64,000 bases of DNA, taken from NCBI RefSeq assembly GCF_032340315.1, contig NZ_CP135436.1:889501-953500 (forward strand), in the 5' to 3' direction. A program made the position numbers and the translations under genes. Source of the stretch: Streptococcus sp. DTU_2020_1001019_1_SI_AUS_MUR_006. Its GTDB lineage: Bacteria > Bacillota > Bacilli > Lactobacillales > Streptococcaceae. Below the pieces are notes generated by a model, which saw only the letters and a list, made by a program, of their open reading frames with translations, ran no database searches and was not told the DNA's origin. Shown one piece after another: positions 46,399 to 55,079 of this stretch (position 1 is the stretch's first letter; the number at the start of each line of letters is the position of its first letter).

Positions 46399-47136
46399 AT
46401 GAGAATTTTTGTTTTAGAAGATGATTTTTCCCAACAAGCCAGAATTGAAAAGACGATTGAAAAACTTTTGAAAAAACAGAGTATCATTCCCAGTTCTTTT
46501 GAAGTTTTCGGGAAAACAGACCAACTGCTGGCAGAGGTGCATGAGAAGGGTGCGCATCAGCTTTTCTTTTTGGACATTGAGATTCGAAACGAAGAGATGA
46601 AGGGGCTAGAAGTGGCTAGAAAGATTCGAGATCGAGATCCTTATGCCCTAATCGTCTTTGTGACGACTCACTCAGAGTTTATGCCCCTGTCTTTTCGCTA
46701 CCAAGTTTCAGCTTTGGACTACATTGATAAGGCCTTGTCGGCAGAGGAGTTTGAATCTCGCATCGAGACAGCCCTCCTCTATGCCAATAGTCAAGATAGT
46801 AAAAGTCTGGCGGACGATTGCTTTTACTTTAAATCAAAATTTGCTCAATTCCAGTATCCTTTTAAAGAGGTTTACTATCTCGAAACATCCCCAAGACCCC
46901 ATCGTGTTATCCTCTATACCAAGACAGACAGGTTGGAATTTACGGCGAGTTTAGAGGAGGTTCTCAAGCAGGAGCCACGTCTCTTGCAGTGCCATCGCTC
47001 CTTCCTCATCAATCCAACCAATGTAGTTCGTTTGGATAAGAAAGAAAAACTCCTTTTCTTTCCCAATGGTGGAAGCTGTCTGATCGCGCGTTATAAGGTC
47101 AGGGAAGTGTCTGAGGTTATCAATAACTTACACTGA
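46399..47136 (+). CDS. blpR: BlpR, response regulator of the bacteriocin regulon
   Basis: This 245-residue protein has a receiver domain with the acidic pocket EDD at residues 7-9 and the phospho-acceptor aspartate in FFLDIEIRNEE, then a LytTR DNA-binding domain (EVYYLETSPRPHRVILY, CHRSFLINPTNVVRLD). It belongs to the AlgR/AgrA/LytR class like ComE. Once phosphorylated by BlpH it activates promoters with paired direct repeats; seven such boxes are seen in this window. Confidence 0.94.
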   Translation: MRIFVLEDDFSQQARIEKTIEKLLKKQSIIPSSFEVFGKTDQLLAEVHEKGAHQLFFLDIEIRNEEMKGLEVARKIRDRDPYALIVFVTTHSEFMPLSFRYQVSALDYIDKALSAEEFESRIETALLYANSQDSKSLADDCFYFKSKFAQFQYPFKEVYYLETSPRPHRVILYTKTDRLEFTASLEEVLKQEPRLLQCHRSFLINPTNVVRLDKKEKLLFFPNGGSCLIARYKVREVSEVINNLH

Positions 47137-47149
47137 GTGAGGTGATGGA

Positions 47150-48490
47150 ATGGAATTAGTTTGGAAGATAGTATATGCGTTTTTGATACCTGGATTGGAA
47201 TTGTTTATATTTTTTAAGGTGGATGGAATTGTTCTAACTCTGGAGAGAGTTTTTAAGGCCTTTCTTTTTAAGATACTTTTGGCAGTTGTTTTTGTAATGA
47301 TTAGCTATATAGTAGGAAATACTTACCTATCTTATTTTGTGGAACCCTTGTACGGCATCGGTTTATCTTTCTTGTTTTTAAGAGGGCTTCCTAAAAAACT
47401 CCTTCTCTTTTATGGTCTCTTTCCAATGATATTGGTGAATCTCTTTTATAGAGGAGTCTCCTATTTTGTGCTTCCATTTTTGGAGCAAGGGCAGGTGTAT
47501 GATGACCACTCTTTTATTTGGTTATTTATAAAAATTTTTATTTGCTTTATTTCTCTAGCTTTTTTGAAATGGTTAGACTATGATTTCACTAGCTTGAGAA
47601 GGGAGATTCTAGATAAAGATTTTCAAAAGTCCCTGACTAAGATTAACTGGATAATGGGAGCTTACTATTTGGTGATGCAAAGTCTGTCTTATTTTGAATA
47701 TGTACAAGGTGTTCAATCAACGACTATTCGCCATCTGATTCTGGTGTTTTACTTGCTCTTTTTTATGGGGGTTGTCAAGAGATTGGACACCTACTTGAAG
47801 GAAAAACTTCAGGGAAAACTGAACCAAGAGCAGGACTTGCGCTACAAAGATATGGAGCGGTATAGTCTGCATATAGAGGAGCTTTACAAGGAAATACGGA
47901 GCTTTCGTCATGATTATACCAATCTCTTGACTAGCTTACGTCTGGGCATTGAAGAGGAGGATATGGGACAGGTAAAAGAGGTCTACGACTCGGTCTTAAA
48001 GGACTCCGTTCAGAAATTGCGGGACAATAAATATGACCTGGGCAGATTGGTGAATATTCGTGACCGTGCCCTCAAAAGTCTTCTAGCTGGAAAATTTATA
48101 AAAGCAAGAGAAAGGGATATTGTCTTTAATGTCGAAGTTCCTGAGGAGATTCAAGTTGAGGGGATGAGCCTGCTTGATTTTTTAACCATCGTATCTATCC
48201 TTTGTGACAATGCCATTGAAGCCAGTGCAGAGGCTAGTCATCCTCAAGTTTCAATTGCCTTTTTTAAAAATGGAGCACAGGAGACCTTTATCATTGAAAA
48301 CTCCATCAAAGAAGAGGGTATCGATATTTCTGAGATTTTCTCCTTTGGAGCAAGTTCTAAAGGGGAGGAGAGAGGAGTTGGTCTCTATACCGTCATGAAA
48401 ATTGTGGAAAGCCATCCTAATACTAGTCTAAATACCACCTGCAAAAATCAAGTCTTTCGTCAGGTTTTGACAATGTTATCAATTGAATGA
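47150..48490 (+). CDS. blpH: BlpH, pheromone-sensing histidine kinase
   Basis: This 446-residue protein of the HPK10 family (like ComD and AgrC) has six to seven N-terminal transmembrane helices that form the BlpC sensor, then the kinase part: the phospho-acceptor histidine in SFRHDYTNLLTSL, the N-box LCDNAIEAS, and the glycine motif GVGLYTVMKIVE. There is no separate D-box, as usual for HPK10. The specificity of the sensor part should match the unusual BlpC encoded at 48770. It lies 13 bp after blpR. Confidence 0.94.
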   Translation: MELVWKIVYAFLIPGLELFIFFKVDGIVLTLERVFKAFLFKILLAVVFVMISYIVGNTYLSYFVEPLYGIGLSFLFLRGLPKKLLLFYGLFPMILVNLFYRGVSYFVLPFLEQGQVYDDHSFIWLFIKIFICFISLAFLKWLDYDFTSLRREILDKDFQKSLTKINWIMGAYYLVMQSLSYFEYVQGVQSTTIRHLILVFYLLFFMGVVKRLDTYLKEKLQGKLNQEQDLRYKDMERYSLHIEELYKEIRSFRHDYTNLLTSLRLGIEEEDMGQVKEVYDSVLKDSVQKLRDNKYDLGRLVNIRDRALKSLLAGKFIKARERDIVFNVEVPEEIQVEGMSLLDFLTIVSILCDNAIEASAEASHPQVSIAFFKNGAQETFIIENSIKEEGIDISEIFSFGASSKGEERGVGLYTVMKIVESHPNTSLNTTCKNQVFRQVLTMLSIE

Positions 48491-48641
48491 TAACAAATAA
48501 TAGAATGACTAAATAATAGAATAAATATAACAAAATTCTATAATATAAGTGTTTTGAAAGATTAATTATGAATTTTTATAATTTTTAAGTTTTTTCTACC
48601 ATTTGTTAAGTCAATAAGGGAATTATGAAGAAACGAGACTA

Positions 48642-48679
48642 GACAGTAGCTATCCTGAGGTTACTGTCTTATTTTTTTA
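48642..48679 (+). terminator. Terminator of blpSRH
   Basis: GACAGTA pairs with TACTGTC around a 13-nt loop, and a T-rich run follows, about 150 bp after the blpH stop. Confidence 0.65.
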
Positions 48680-48739
48680 CAACAAAATAGGCTTCATAAT
48701 ATCTATAGGAGATTTACCCACTACAAATATTATAGAGCC
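48672..48739 (+). mobile_element. Remnant of an ISL3-family right end
   Basis: This 68-bp stretch is nearly identical to the right end of the ISL3 element at 53658-55071 (segment about 55004-55071), ending in the same ATTATAGAGCC. No transposase or left end is nearby, so it is a scar. It ends 30 bp from the blpC stop codon. Between blpH and the remnant (48491-48641) I see nothing else. Confidence 0.8.
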
Positions 48740-48769
48740 AAGTTTTTTATCCAATACCACCTTGTATGA

Positions 48770-48928
48770 TTACATTTGTTGATGATTTCCATACCTATTG
48801 GCTTGGTTTGATGAATCAGATGTTAATATACTTAATATTGAATCGAACCACCATCCTCCACCTGTAATTTGGTTGAGTTCAGTAGTTGTTAGTTCTTGGA
48901 ATGAAGTTAGGTTTTGATTCTTATCCAT
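48770..48928 (-). CDS. blpC: BlpC, peptide pheromone precursor of unusual type
   Basis: On the minus strand a 52-residue peptide has the leader MDKNQNLTSFQELTTTELNQ followed by ITGG, which is almost the pneumococcal BlpC leader. Cleavage after the double glycine by BlpA would release a 28-residue mature pheromone starting GWWFDSILSILTSDSS and ending in NRYGNHQQM. The GWW start is shared with one pneumococcal pherotype, but the rest is unlike the types I know. AGGAG stands 9 bp before the ATG. It lies 56 bp downstream of blpB and is presumably cotranscribed with blpAB. Confidence 0.92.
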   Translation of the reverse strand: MDKNQNLTSFQELTTTELNQITGGGWWFDSILSILTSDSSNQANRYGNHQQM

Positions 48929-48984
48929 GTTATGATTCTCCTGTTTTATAAGATAATAAATAGTTATAGAGTGTTATCTGAAAA

Positions 48985-50346
48985 TTAATCAGAATGTGTT
49001 AGAATTTTATCTTTGAAATAATCAAAATATGTTTTCTTTGCAGTTACACTAGTGACTCGACCTTGTAGGCCGTATTGGATGAGTTTACTGTCCTCATTAG
49101 ATAGTTTTGCAAGAGCGGTTAATTTAAAGAGATTGCCTTGCTCTGTTCTGGTAGGAGTTTGATCAATGCTCTGAAGTTGGCCGATGATGGTAATGCCGTG
49201 ATTTCCAATCTTCTCCAGTTTTAATCTTACAGTTTGTCCTTTATCTAGTAGAGGTAGATAGTTAGAAGATACGTAGTAAGTGATTAGTACTTCTCTTGTA
49301 TCTGTGATGACAGGGAATATTTGAGCAATTTCTGTACCAGTTGGAATTCTATTTTTACCTTCAAATTCGCTGTTCAGATGAACGATACCTTTACTTGGAG
49401 CGGTTAAGGTATTATTTTCCAAGCGCTGTGTCGCTTGATCTAGTTGTACTTTTAATTCTGTTAATTGATTTTCCACGGTTAGTTGTTGCTGAGAAGCTGT
49501 TTGTAAAAACTGAGTGCGGAGTACTTCAATTTTGGTTGCTAAACTATTATCATAAGTTGCTACACTTCCGATACCAGCTTGCTGAATTTTGAGGCTTGCG
49601 ATAGATGATTCAAGACCTGCAATACTTTGATTAATTTGAGATAAAAATGGCTCATCTGCCGTTCCTTGTGTTTGTCCTTGAGAGGCTACAAGATAACGAT
49701 TCAAAATTGACTGATGTGGATTGCCAGTTGGTAAGCGAGCCCTTTTATTTACGATAGCATCTCTCAGCTCCTGGTATTCTCCAATTTGTTGTTGAACTTT
49801 TGTGATTTCTTGTTCAATAGCTGATGAACTGCTATTGGCAAGATTAGCTTGATTTGAGACTTCGGTGTTAGTCTTTGAGATACCTAGCTCAATATCATGA
49901 GCTTGTTTAGTAAAATTCATAAAGGTATTATGGTAGCCAAATTCATCCTCGCCAGAAAAAAGATCAGTCGCTTTTTCTAAGCTTTGTTTCAAAATTCCAA
50001 GTCCTTCTTTTTGCTTCTCAAGTCTTTGTAATTGAGTTTCTAAGGCAGTTTTCTGACTTTCTTCCATTGTTTCAGAGTATTTGATGAGTAAGTCACCTTT
50101 TTCAACTACTTGATTTGCCACTAAATGATTAGCTAAGATAGTATTATCACTGGTTGACTGAATGGATGCAATGACACTTGTAGGAGTGACTTCTCCTTGC
50201 GACGTAACAGTAATCTCTTTTGTAGCAACAAGGGAGAAAATCACGATGAAAGTAAACAGTAATGAAAGTGGTATGATTAATACTGTCGCATAATTATGGT
50301 AACGTCTCTGATAAAACTCGACGCTTCTAAATAGATTAGGATTCAT
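48985..50346 (-). CDS. blpB: BlpB, accessory protein of the peptide exporter
   Basis: This 453-residue protein has an N-terminal transmembrane segment (about 19-41) and a long extracytoplasmic part with coiled coil and a beta-barrel region (LTAPSKGIVHLNSEFEGKNR), the HlyD/ComB-type adaptor architecture. It works with BlpA to export GG-leader peptides. Length matches ComB/BlpB, with no frameshift. It lies 10 bp after blpA. Confidence 0.93.
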   Translation of the reverse strand: MNPNLFRSVEFYQRRYHNYATVLIIPLSLLFTFIVIFSLVATKEITVTSQGEVTPTSVIASIQSTSDNTILANHLVANQVVEKGDLLIKYSETMEESQKTALETQLQRLEKQKEGLGILKQSLEKATDLFSGEDEFGYHNTFMNFTKQAHDIELGISKTNTEVSNQANLANSSSSAIEQEITKVQQQIGEYQELRDAIVNKRARLPTGNPHQSILNRYLVASQGQTQGTADEPFLSQINQSIAGLESSIASLKIQQAGIGSVATYDNSLATKIEVLRTQFLQTASQQQLTVENQLTELKVQLDQATQRLENNTLTAPSKGIVHLNSEFEGKNRIPTGTEIAQIFPVITDTREVLITYYVSSNYLPLLDKGQTVRLKLEKIGNHGITIIGQLQSIDQTPTRTEQGNLFKLTALAKLSNEDSKLIQYGLQGRVTSVTAKKTYFDYFKDKILTHSD

Positions 50347-50356
50347 GACATTCTCC

Positions 50357-52510
50357 TTATTTATTGAATAGATGATGGTAGAAACCTTGCGCCTGCATTA
50401 ACTCTTGGTGACTACCAACTTCAATGATTTTCCCCTGGTCAAGAACAATGACACGGTTGGTTCGTTCGGCTATACTGAGACGATGGGCTACAAAGAGAAT
50501 GGTTTTATCAGTTAGGGACATAAGATTATCTATAACTTTTTTCTCAGTCAAGACATCAAGACCGCTAGTAGCTTCATCTAGTATTAAAACAGGAGATTTA
50601 GTTAAAAGAGCACGAGCGAGGGCTATTCGTTGCTTTTGTCCTCCTGATAGACCAGCTCCATCAGAGAGCTGAGTTTGATAGCCCATAGGCATTCTTTCAA
50701 TGTCTTGACGGATTTCAGCTAATTCACAAGCTTTTAGAATATCTTCTTGGCTAATCATATGATTACCACCCAAGGTTAAATTTTCCAAGATAGAGCCATT
50801 AAAGATATAGGCTTGTTGGGGTAGGTAATTAATATGACGGCGCAAGACTTTTTTATCAATGTTTTTAATATCCTGATGATTGATGGAAATATGTCCTTTG
50901 TAGGGTTCAAAGAAATTGACAATCATTTTAGCTAAAGTTGTTTTACCAGAACCACTAACTCCAACTAGGCTAACCTTATCTCCTTGTTTAATCGTGAGAT
51001 TAATATCTGTTAAGGTATCTCGTCCAAAACCATACTTATAAGAAAGGTCATCAAATTCAATATCGCCCATCAAAAAATGTGAATGAACAGGGTTTTCTTG
51101 AACTTGAAATTCAGATTCGACTAAATAGACCTCGTTCAAGCGGTTATTAGCGACCTTCGCAGATTGGAGTTTGGTTTGGAGGTTGATAATATTTTCCATA
51201 GGAGTTGTAAAGTAAGAAAGAAGTGTGTTAAAGGTAATCAGCTGACCGATAGAAATTTTACTCGACATGACTAATTGAGCGCCAAACCATAGGATAAGGA
51301 TATTCAGAACTAATTTTGTTCCCTGCTTTAAACTCGTTTGTAAAATAGAATATTTGCTGAGTTTAAAGGACTTTTCCAAATAATCTACAAATTCGCTGTC
51401 TATATTTTGGTAGCGATTTTCTTCACTTGTGAGTGACTTGATGGTTTCAATCCCGTTAATATCTTCGATGATGGCAGAACTAACCATAGAATTACTTTGC
51501 ATGACATCGTGGTTCATTTTTTCAAAAGGCTTCATAAAAGAAAAGATGATGAACATGTATATAGGAATGGAAATAAGAGAAAGAAGGAAGAGACTAGGGT
51601 TTTGTGCAAGTAAGACGCCCCCTACAAGAATCAGAATGGAAACATCAAGAAAAAGAGAGAGAATGGTAGAAGCCAAGGCATCTATGATAGAGTTGGCATC
51701 TGTGAACCGTGAAATGATTTCCCCTGTACGACGTGTCGCAAAGAAAGACATAGGAAGTTCAAAAATATGGCGAATATAGGATAAAATCACATCAATACTT
51801 AATCTTTGACTCAGAACGGTTAGGAGATAATCTCTGGAGAAGCTCATGACTTGTTGGAGGATATAGGTTATAACCAGACCAACTGAGATGATTCCTAAAG
51901 TTGATTTCATCTGATTTGGAATGTATTCATCCAAGATTCCTTGAAGATAATAAGAACCACCGATATTGATAATCGTGACCAATAAGCTTGAGAGAACGAT
52001 GTAAGCAATGAGAGATTTTTGCTTGAAAATCAGAGGAAGGAAGCTTAGTAGACCATTCTTTTTATCTTTATGGGGTTGATAGCTGGGTTTGGGAGCTAGA
52101 AAAATAGCTACTCCAGTCCATTCAGAGAAAAAGCGTTCTTTTGACATTTTGGTGATTTTTACAGAAGGGTCAGGATCACCAATAATCAGATAGTCTTTCT
52201 TTGTTTGATAGACAACATAGTAATGTTGGAGTTTTCCTTCTTTGTTAACGTGAACGATAAATGGATAGGGGACATCACTCATGTCAAAGAGAGTTTTATC
52301 TGCTTGAACAGGTCTTGTTTCAAAGCCCATTTCATCAGCGGCTTTTACAATGCCAAGAGCAGTCGTTCCTTCTTTATTGGTCTTTGCAAGTTCTCTCAAG
52401 TGAGCTAGAGAAAAATCTGAACCATAGAATTTAGCAATCGAGGCTAAGGCAGCAACACCGCAGTCTCTAGCATCTATTTGAGGAACAAATGTACGTTTAT
52501 AAGAAGTCAT
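50357..52510 (-). CDS. blpA: BlpA, peptidase-containing ABC exporter
   Basis: This 717-residue transporter has an N-terminal C39 peptidase domain with the catalytic cysteine in QIDARDCGVAALA (about residue 18), histidine in LQHYYVVY and aspartate in IIGDPD. A six-helix membrane domain and a nucleotide-binding domain with VGVSGSGKTTL, LSGGQKQR and LILDEATSG follow. It cleaves GG leaders and exports BlpC and bacteriocins. ATG 52510 is preferred to the upstream TTG, giving exactly the ComA/BlpA length. The frame is intact, unlike many pneumococci with broken blpA. Confidence 0.95.
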   Translation of the reverse strand: MTSYKRTFVPQIDARDCGVAALASIAKFYGSDFSLAHLRELAKTNKEGTTALGIVKAADEMGFETRPVQADKTLFDMSDVPYPFIVHVNKEGKLQHYYVVYQTKKDYLIIGDPDPSVKITKMSKERFFSEWTGVAIFLAPKPSYQPHKDKKNGLLSFLPLIFKQKSLIAYIVLSSLLVTIINIGGSYYLQGILDEYIPNQMKSTLGIISVGLVITYILQQVMSFSRDYLLTVLSQRLSIDVILSYIRHIFELPMSFFATRRTGEIISRFTDANSIIDALASTILSLFLDVSILILVGGVLLAQNPSLFLLSLISIPIYMFIIFSFMKPFEKMNHDVMQSNSMVSSAIIEDINGIETIKSLTSEENRYQNIDSEFVDYLEKSFKLSKYSILQTSLKQGTKLVLNILILWFGAQLVMSSKISIGQLITFNTLLSYFTTPMENIINLQTKLQSAKVANNRLNEVYLVESEFQVQENPVHSHFLMGDIEFDDLSYKYGFGRDTLTDINLTIKQGDKVSLVGVSGSGKTTLAKMIVNFFEPYKGHISINHQDIKNIDKKVLRRHINYLPQQAYIFNGSILENLTLGGNHMISQEDILKACELAEIRQDIERMPMGYQTQLSDGAGLSGGQKQRIALARALLTKSPVLILDEATSGLDVLTEKKVIDNLMSLTDKTILFVAHRLSIAERTNRVIVLDQGKIIEVGSHQELMQAQGFYHHLFNK

Positions 52511-52577
52511 TGGCAATTCCTTTCATATAGTAGATAGGTATATTATGCCATAATAATAAGTTCATATTTTATAAAAT

Positions 52578-52608
52578 CTTGAATAGTCATTGAAACTTCC
52601 TGAATGGT
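52578..52608 (-). promoter_or_regulatory. BlpR box upstream of blpABC
   Basis: On the minus strand the half-sites ACCATTCAGG and ACTATTCAAG have an 11-bp spacer; CATAAT follows exactly 30 bp later as -10 (52547-52542). Confidence 0.82.
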
Positions 52609-52668
52609 AAAAAAGTGATTAGAAATTATCTTTTAAAAAAATTTTAGAGGTGGTTTTAAATAAAAAAG

Positions 52669-52735
52669 CTAATTTAAGACGTTTCGATGACAATTCAAGA
52701 TTTGGATGAAAAAATTTAATAAACAGCGATATACT
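52669..52735 (+). promoter_or_regulatory. BlpR box and promoter of bacteriocin operon 1
   Basis: Half-sites CTAATTTAAG (52669-52678) and ACAATTCAAG (52690-52699) are followed after 30 bp by TATACT (52730-52735). The 5' leader begins with the conserved TTGTCAAAGTTGCAACAAGA segment. Between this promoter and 52869 there is no convincing gene. Confidence 0.8.
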
Positions 52736-52869
52736 AAACTTGTCAAAGTTGCAACAAGACAAAAAAGAAATGTATCAATCTTACAGGTTTTACTCATAGT
52801 AAATACTTATAAAGTATATTGTATGAACCAGATTAGAGTGTATATCAATTTTGTAAAATGGGGGGCTTG

Positions 52870-53040
52870 ATGAAATTTCAAAACTGTAGTTCACAATTTG
52901 GCCTATGTTTATTTGGTCTGTACTTAATTGTAGAACATCAGGATTTATTAAACTTTATTATTGGAGGTACGTTAATTATTACTTCCATTATATCGTATCA
53001 TGTTAATTATAAGAAATACAAAAGGAGAAAAAATGATTGA
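52870..53040 (+). CDS. Small two-helix membrane protein in bacteriocin operon 1
   Basis: This 56-residue protein has two hydrophobic segments (LCLFGLYLIV and FIIGGTLIITSIISY) and a very basic C-terminus (KKYKRRKND). Small membrane proteins of this type next to bacteriocins are often immunity proteins, but the sequence is not one I recognise. GGGGGG precedes ATG 52870, which I prefer to ATG 52858. The last codons overlap the start of the next gene, suggesting coupled translation. Confidence 0.6.
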   Translation: MKFQNCSSQFGLCLFGLYLIVEHQDLLNFIIGGTLIITSIISYHVNYKKYKRRKND

Positions 53041-53245
53041 TTTAGCTATTAATGACTTAGAAAATGTTGTTGGCGGAGGGAATGCGTTGTCTTGTGCGAC
53101 CGGAATTGGCATGAGTGGTGCCATTTTAGCAGCCGCTTCAGGTCCGATTGGCTGGGGAACTTTTGCACTGCTGGCGGTTGGAGCAGCGGCTACTGGATTT
53201 GGCACAGGATATTCTTGTGGTGCATGGTATTACACTGGTGATTAA
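53033..53245 (+). CDS. GG-leader bacteriocin peptide, first of a likely two-peptide pair
   Basis: The 70-residue precursor has a short 15-residue leader (MIDLAINDLENVVGG) and a 55-residue mature part beginning GNALSCATGIG. It is rich in Gly and Ala with GxxxG-like spacing, as in class IIb pore formers, and has one cysteine near each end (C6 and C47 of the mature part). It ends WYYTGD. AAAGGAG lies before ATG 53033. The next gene encodes a related peptide with a leader of the same length and the same cysteine layout. Confidence 0.85.
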   Translation: MIDLAINDLENVVGGGNALSCATGIGMSGAILAAASGPIGWGTFALLAVGAAATGFGTGYSCGAWYYTGD

Positions 53246-53255
53246 GGAGATAATT

Positions 53256-53450
53256 ATGAAAAATATTGATCAAACTACTCTAGAAGAAATTTCTGGAGGT
53301 GGGAACATTGCTGATTGTGCGTATGGTATTGGTGCCAGTGCGTTAGCAATTGCGGCAGGACCTGCTGGTTTGGCAGGTTTGCTTGTGGCAGGTGCAGCTG
53401 GTTTTAGATTAGGCTATGCATGTACTAGTTTATATCTTCACGGGGATTAA
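53256..53450 (+). CDS. GG-leader bacteriocin peptide, second of a likely two-peptide pair
   Basis: The 64-residue precursor has a 15-residue leader (MKNIDQTTLEEISGG) and a 49-residue mature part starting GNIADCAYGIG and ending YLHGD. Glycine/alanine-rich helices and one cysteine near each end (C6 and C41) mirror the preceding peptide. AAGGAG precedes ATG 53256, 11 bp after the first peptide. The two should be made in equal amounts and exported by BlpAB. Confidence 0.86.
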   Translation: MKNIDQTTLEEISGGGNIADCAYGIGASALAIAAGPAGLAGLLVAGAAGFRLGYACTSLYLHGD

Positions 53451-53569
53451 TTTATTATTTTCATTGTTTAATTACTCTTAAACATTTTAAATATACAATA
53501 TTGTGACTCAACTTGTGGTTTTGATACAGTTTTAATAGAGCCTGAGATAACACTCTCTCTGACTCATGC

Positions 53570-53601
53570 AAAAAGCAACGGCTTTAAAACCGTTGCTTTT
53601 T
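53570..53601 (+). terminator. Terminator of bacteriocin operon 1
   Basis: A 12-bp perfect stem (53570-53581 with 53590-53601) with an 8-nt loop, ending in T residues, lies 120 bp after the second peptide gene. Confidence 0.88.
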
Positions 53602-53625
53602 GCCTTGTTATGTGACTATTAGTCC

Positions 53626-53649
53626 GTCTCGCTCCGTGAGGTGCGAGAC
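53626..53649. repeat. GTCTCGC hairpin at the outer end of IS200-like copy 1
   Basis: GTCTCGC and GCGAGAC form a 7-bp stem around TCCGTGAGGT. The identical 24-bp sequence, on the same strand, is found at 58940-58963 next to the second IS200-like copy, which lies in the opposite direction. Confidence 0.7.
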
Positions 53650-53657
53650 AAATAAAC

Positions 53658-55071
53658 GGCTCTCTGTCAACTGTAGTGGGTTGAATAAAAAGCTAACATC
53701 TGGAGAGGACAATCGTTGTCCTCTCCATTTTTATATTCAGAGCGATGAAAATTCGTTTCTTAAAGTTGTCAAAGTTCCTAAAACCAAAAGCATTTCGTTT
53801 GATAAGTTTGATGAGATTATTGGTTGCTTCCAATTTGGCGTTGGAATAAGGTAATTGAAGGGCGTTGACAATTTTCTCTTTGTCCTTGAGAAATGTCTTA
53901 AAGACAGTCTGAAAAAGAGGATGAACCTTTTTTAGATTGTCTTCAATAAGTCCAAAAAATTTCTCGGGCTCTTTATTCTGAAAGTGAAAAAGCAAGAGCT
54001 GATAGAGATTATAGTGGTGTTTCAACTCTTCTGAATAGCTCAAAAGCTTGCCTAGAATTTCTTTATTCGTTAAGTGCATGCGAAAAGTAGGGCGATAAAA
54101 TCGCTTATCGCTGAGTTTACGACTATCCTGTTGGATGAGTTTCCAGTAGCGCTTGATAGCCTTGTATTCATGGGATTTTCTATCGAATTGGTTCATAATT
54201 TGAACACGAACTCGACTTATAGCACGGCTTAAGTGCTGAACAATGTGGAAACGATCAAGTACAATTATTGCATTAGGAAAAAGCTGTTTAGCTAAGGTAT
54301 AGTAAGGGCTAAACATATCCATAGTAATGATTTTCACCTGACAACGAACGGCTCGATTGTAGCGCAGAAAGTGATTTCGGATGATAGCTTGTGTTCTTCC
54401 CTCAAGAACAGTAATGATATTGAGCTGATCAAAATCTTGTGCGATAAAACTCATCTTTCCCTTGGTAAAGGCATACTCGTCCCAAGACATAATATCTGGA
54501 AGACGAGAAAAATCATGCTTAAAGTGGAAGTTGTTGAGCTTTCGAATGACAGTTGAAGTTGAAATGAAAAGCTGATGAGCAATATCAGTCATAGAAGTTT
54601 TTTCAACCAACTTTTGAGCAATTTTTTGGTTGATAATACGGGGAATTTGATGATTCTTCTTTACTAGAGGAGTCTCAGCGACCGCCATTTTCGAGCAATG
54701 ATAGCATTTGAAACGGCGTTTTTTAAGAAGAATTCTGGTAGGCATACCAGTCGTCTCAAGGTAAGGAATTTTAGAAGGTTTTTGAAAATCATATTTCTTC
54801 ATTTGACTTCCGCAATTGGGACAATGTGGAGCCCCATAGTCCAGTTTAGCGATGATTTCTTTGTGGGTATTCCTATTGATGACATCCATAAATTGGATAT
54901 TAGGGTCTTTAATGTCTAGTAGTTTTGTGATAAAATGTAATTGTTCCATAGGATTCTTTCTAATGATGGTTTGGTCGCTTTTCATTATAGATCTTATGGG
55001 ACTTTTTTTCTACACAAAATAGGCTCCATAATATCTATAGGGGATTTACCCACTACAAATATTATAGAGCC
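53658..55071 (-). mobile_element. ISL3-family insertion sequence (IS1193/IS1167-like), complete
   Basis: The element is 1414 bp, starts GGCTCTCTGTCAACTGTAG and ends with the complement of GGCTCTATAATATTTGTAG, which are imperfect terminal inverted repeats. It is flanked by perfect 8-bp direct repeats AAATAAAC (53650-53657 and 55072-55079), the target duplication size of ISL3 elements. It carries one intact transposase on the minus strand. It interrupts the left end of an IS200-like element. Confidence 0.92.
53693..54949 (-). CDS. ISL3-family transposase
   Basis: The 418-residue protein has an N-terminal zinc-finger part (CPNCGSQMKKYDF and CYHCSK), a helix-turn-helix and the DDE domain (SWDEYAF, MDMFSPYYTLAK, VLDRFHIVQH) closing with EATNNLIKLIKRNAFGFRN. 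ATG 54949 gives the usual length for the family and is chosen over ATG 54985. The frame is intact, so the element may still be active. Confidence 0.93.
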   Translation of the reverse strand: MEQLHFITKLLDIKDPNIQFMDVINRNTHKEIIAKLDYGAPHCPNCGSQMKKYDFQKPSKIPYLETTGMPTRILLKKRRFKCYHCSKMAVAETPLVKKNHQIPRIINQKIAQKLVEKTSMTDIAHQLFISTSTVIRKLNNFHFKHDFSRLPDIMSWDEYAFTKGKMSFIAQDFDQLNIITVLEGRTQAIIRNHFLRYNRAVRCQVKIITMDMFSPYYTLAKQLFPNAIIVLDRFHIVQHLSRAISRVRVQIMNQFDRKSHEYKAIKRYWKLIQQDSRKLSDKRFYRPTFRMHLTNKEILGKLLSYSEELKHHYNLYQLLLFHFQNKEPEKFFGLIEDNLKKVHPLFQTVFKTFLKDKEKIVNALQLPYSNAKLEATNNLIKLIKRNAFGFRNFDNFKKRIFIALNIKMERTTIVLSRC

Positions 55072-55079
55072 AAATAAAC

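Noticed and set aside
54371..54919. Plus-strand frames inside the ISL3 transposase
   Set aside because: They lie opposite an intact transposase and show no family features or ribosome binding site.
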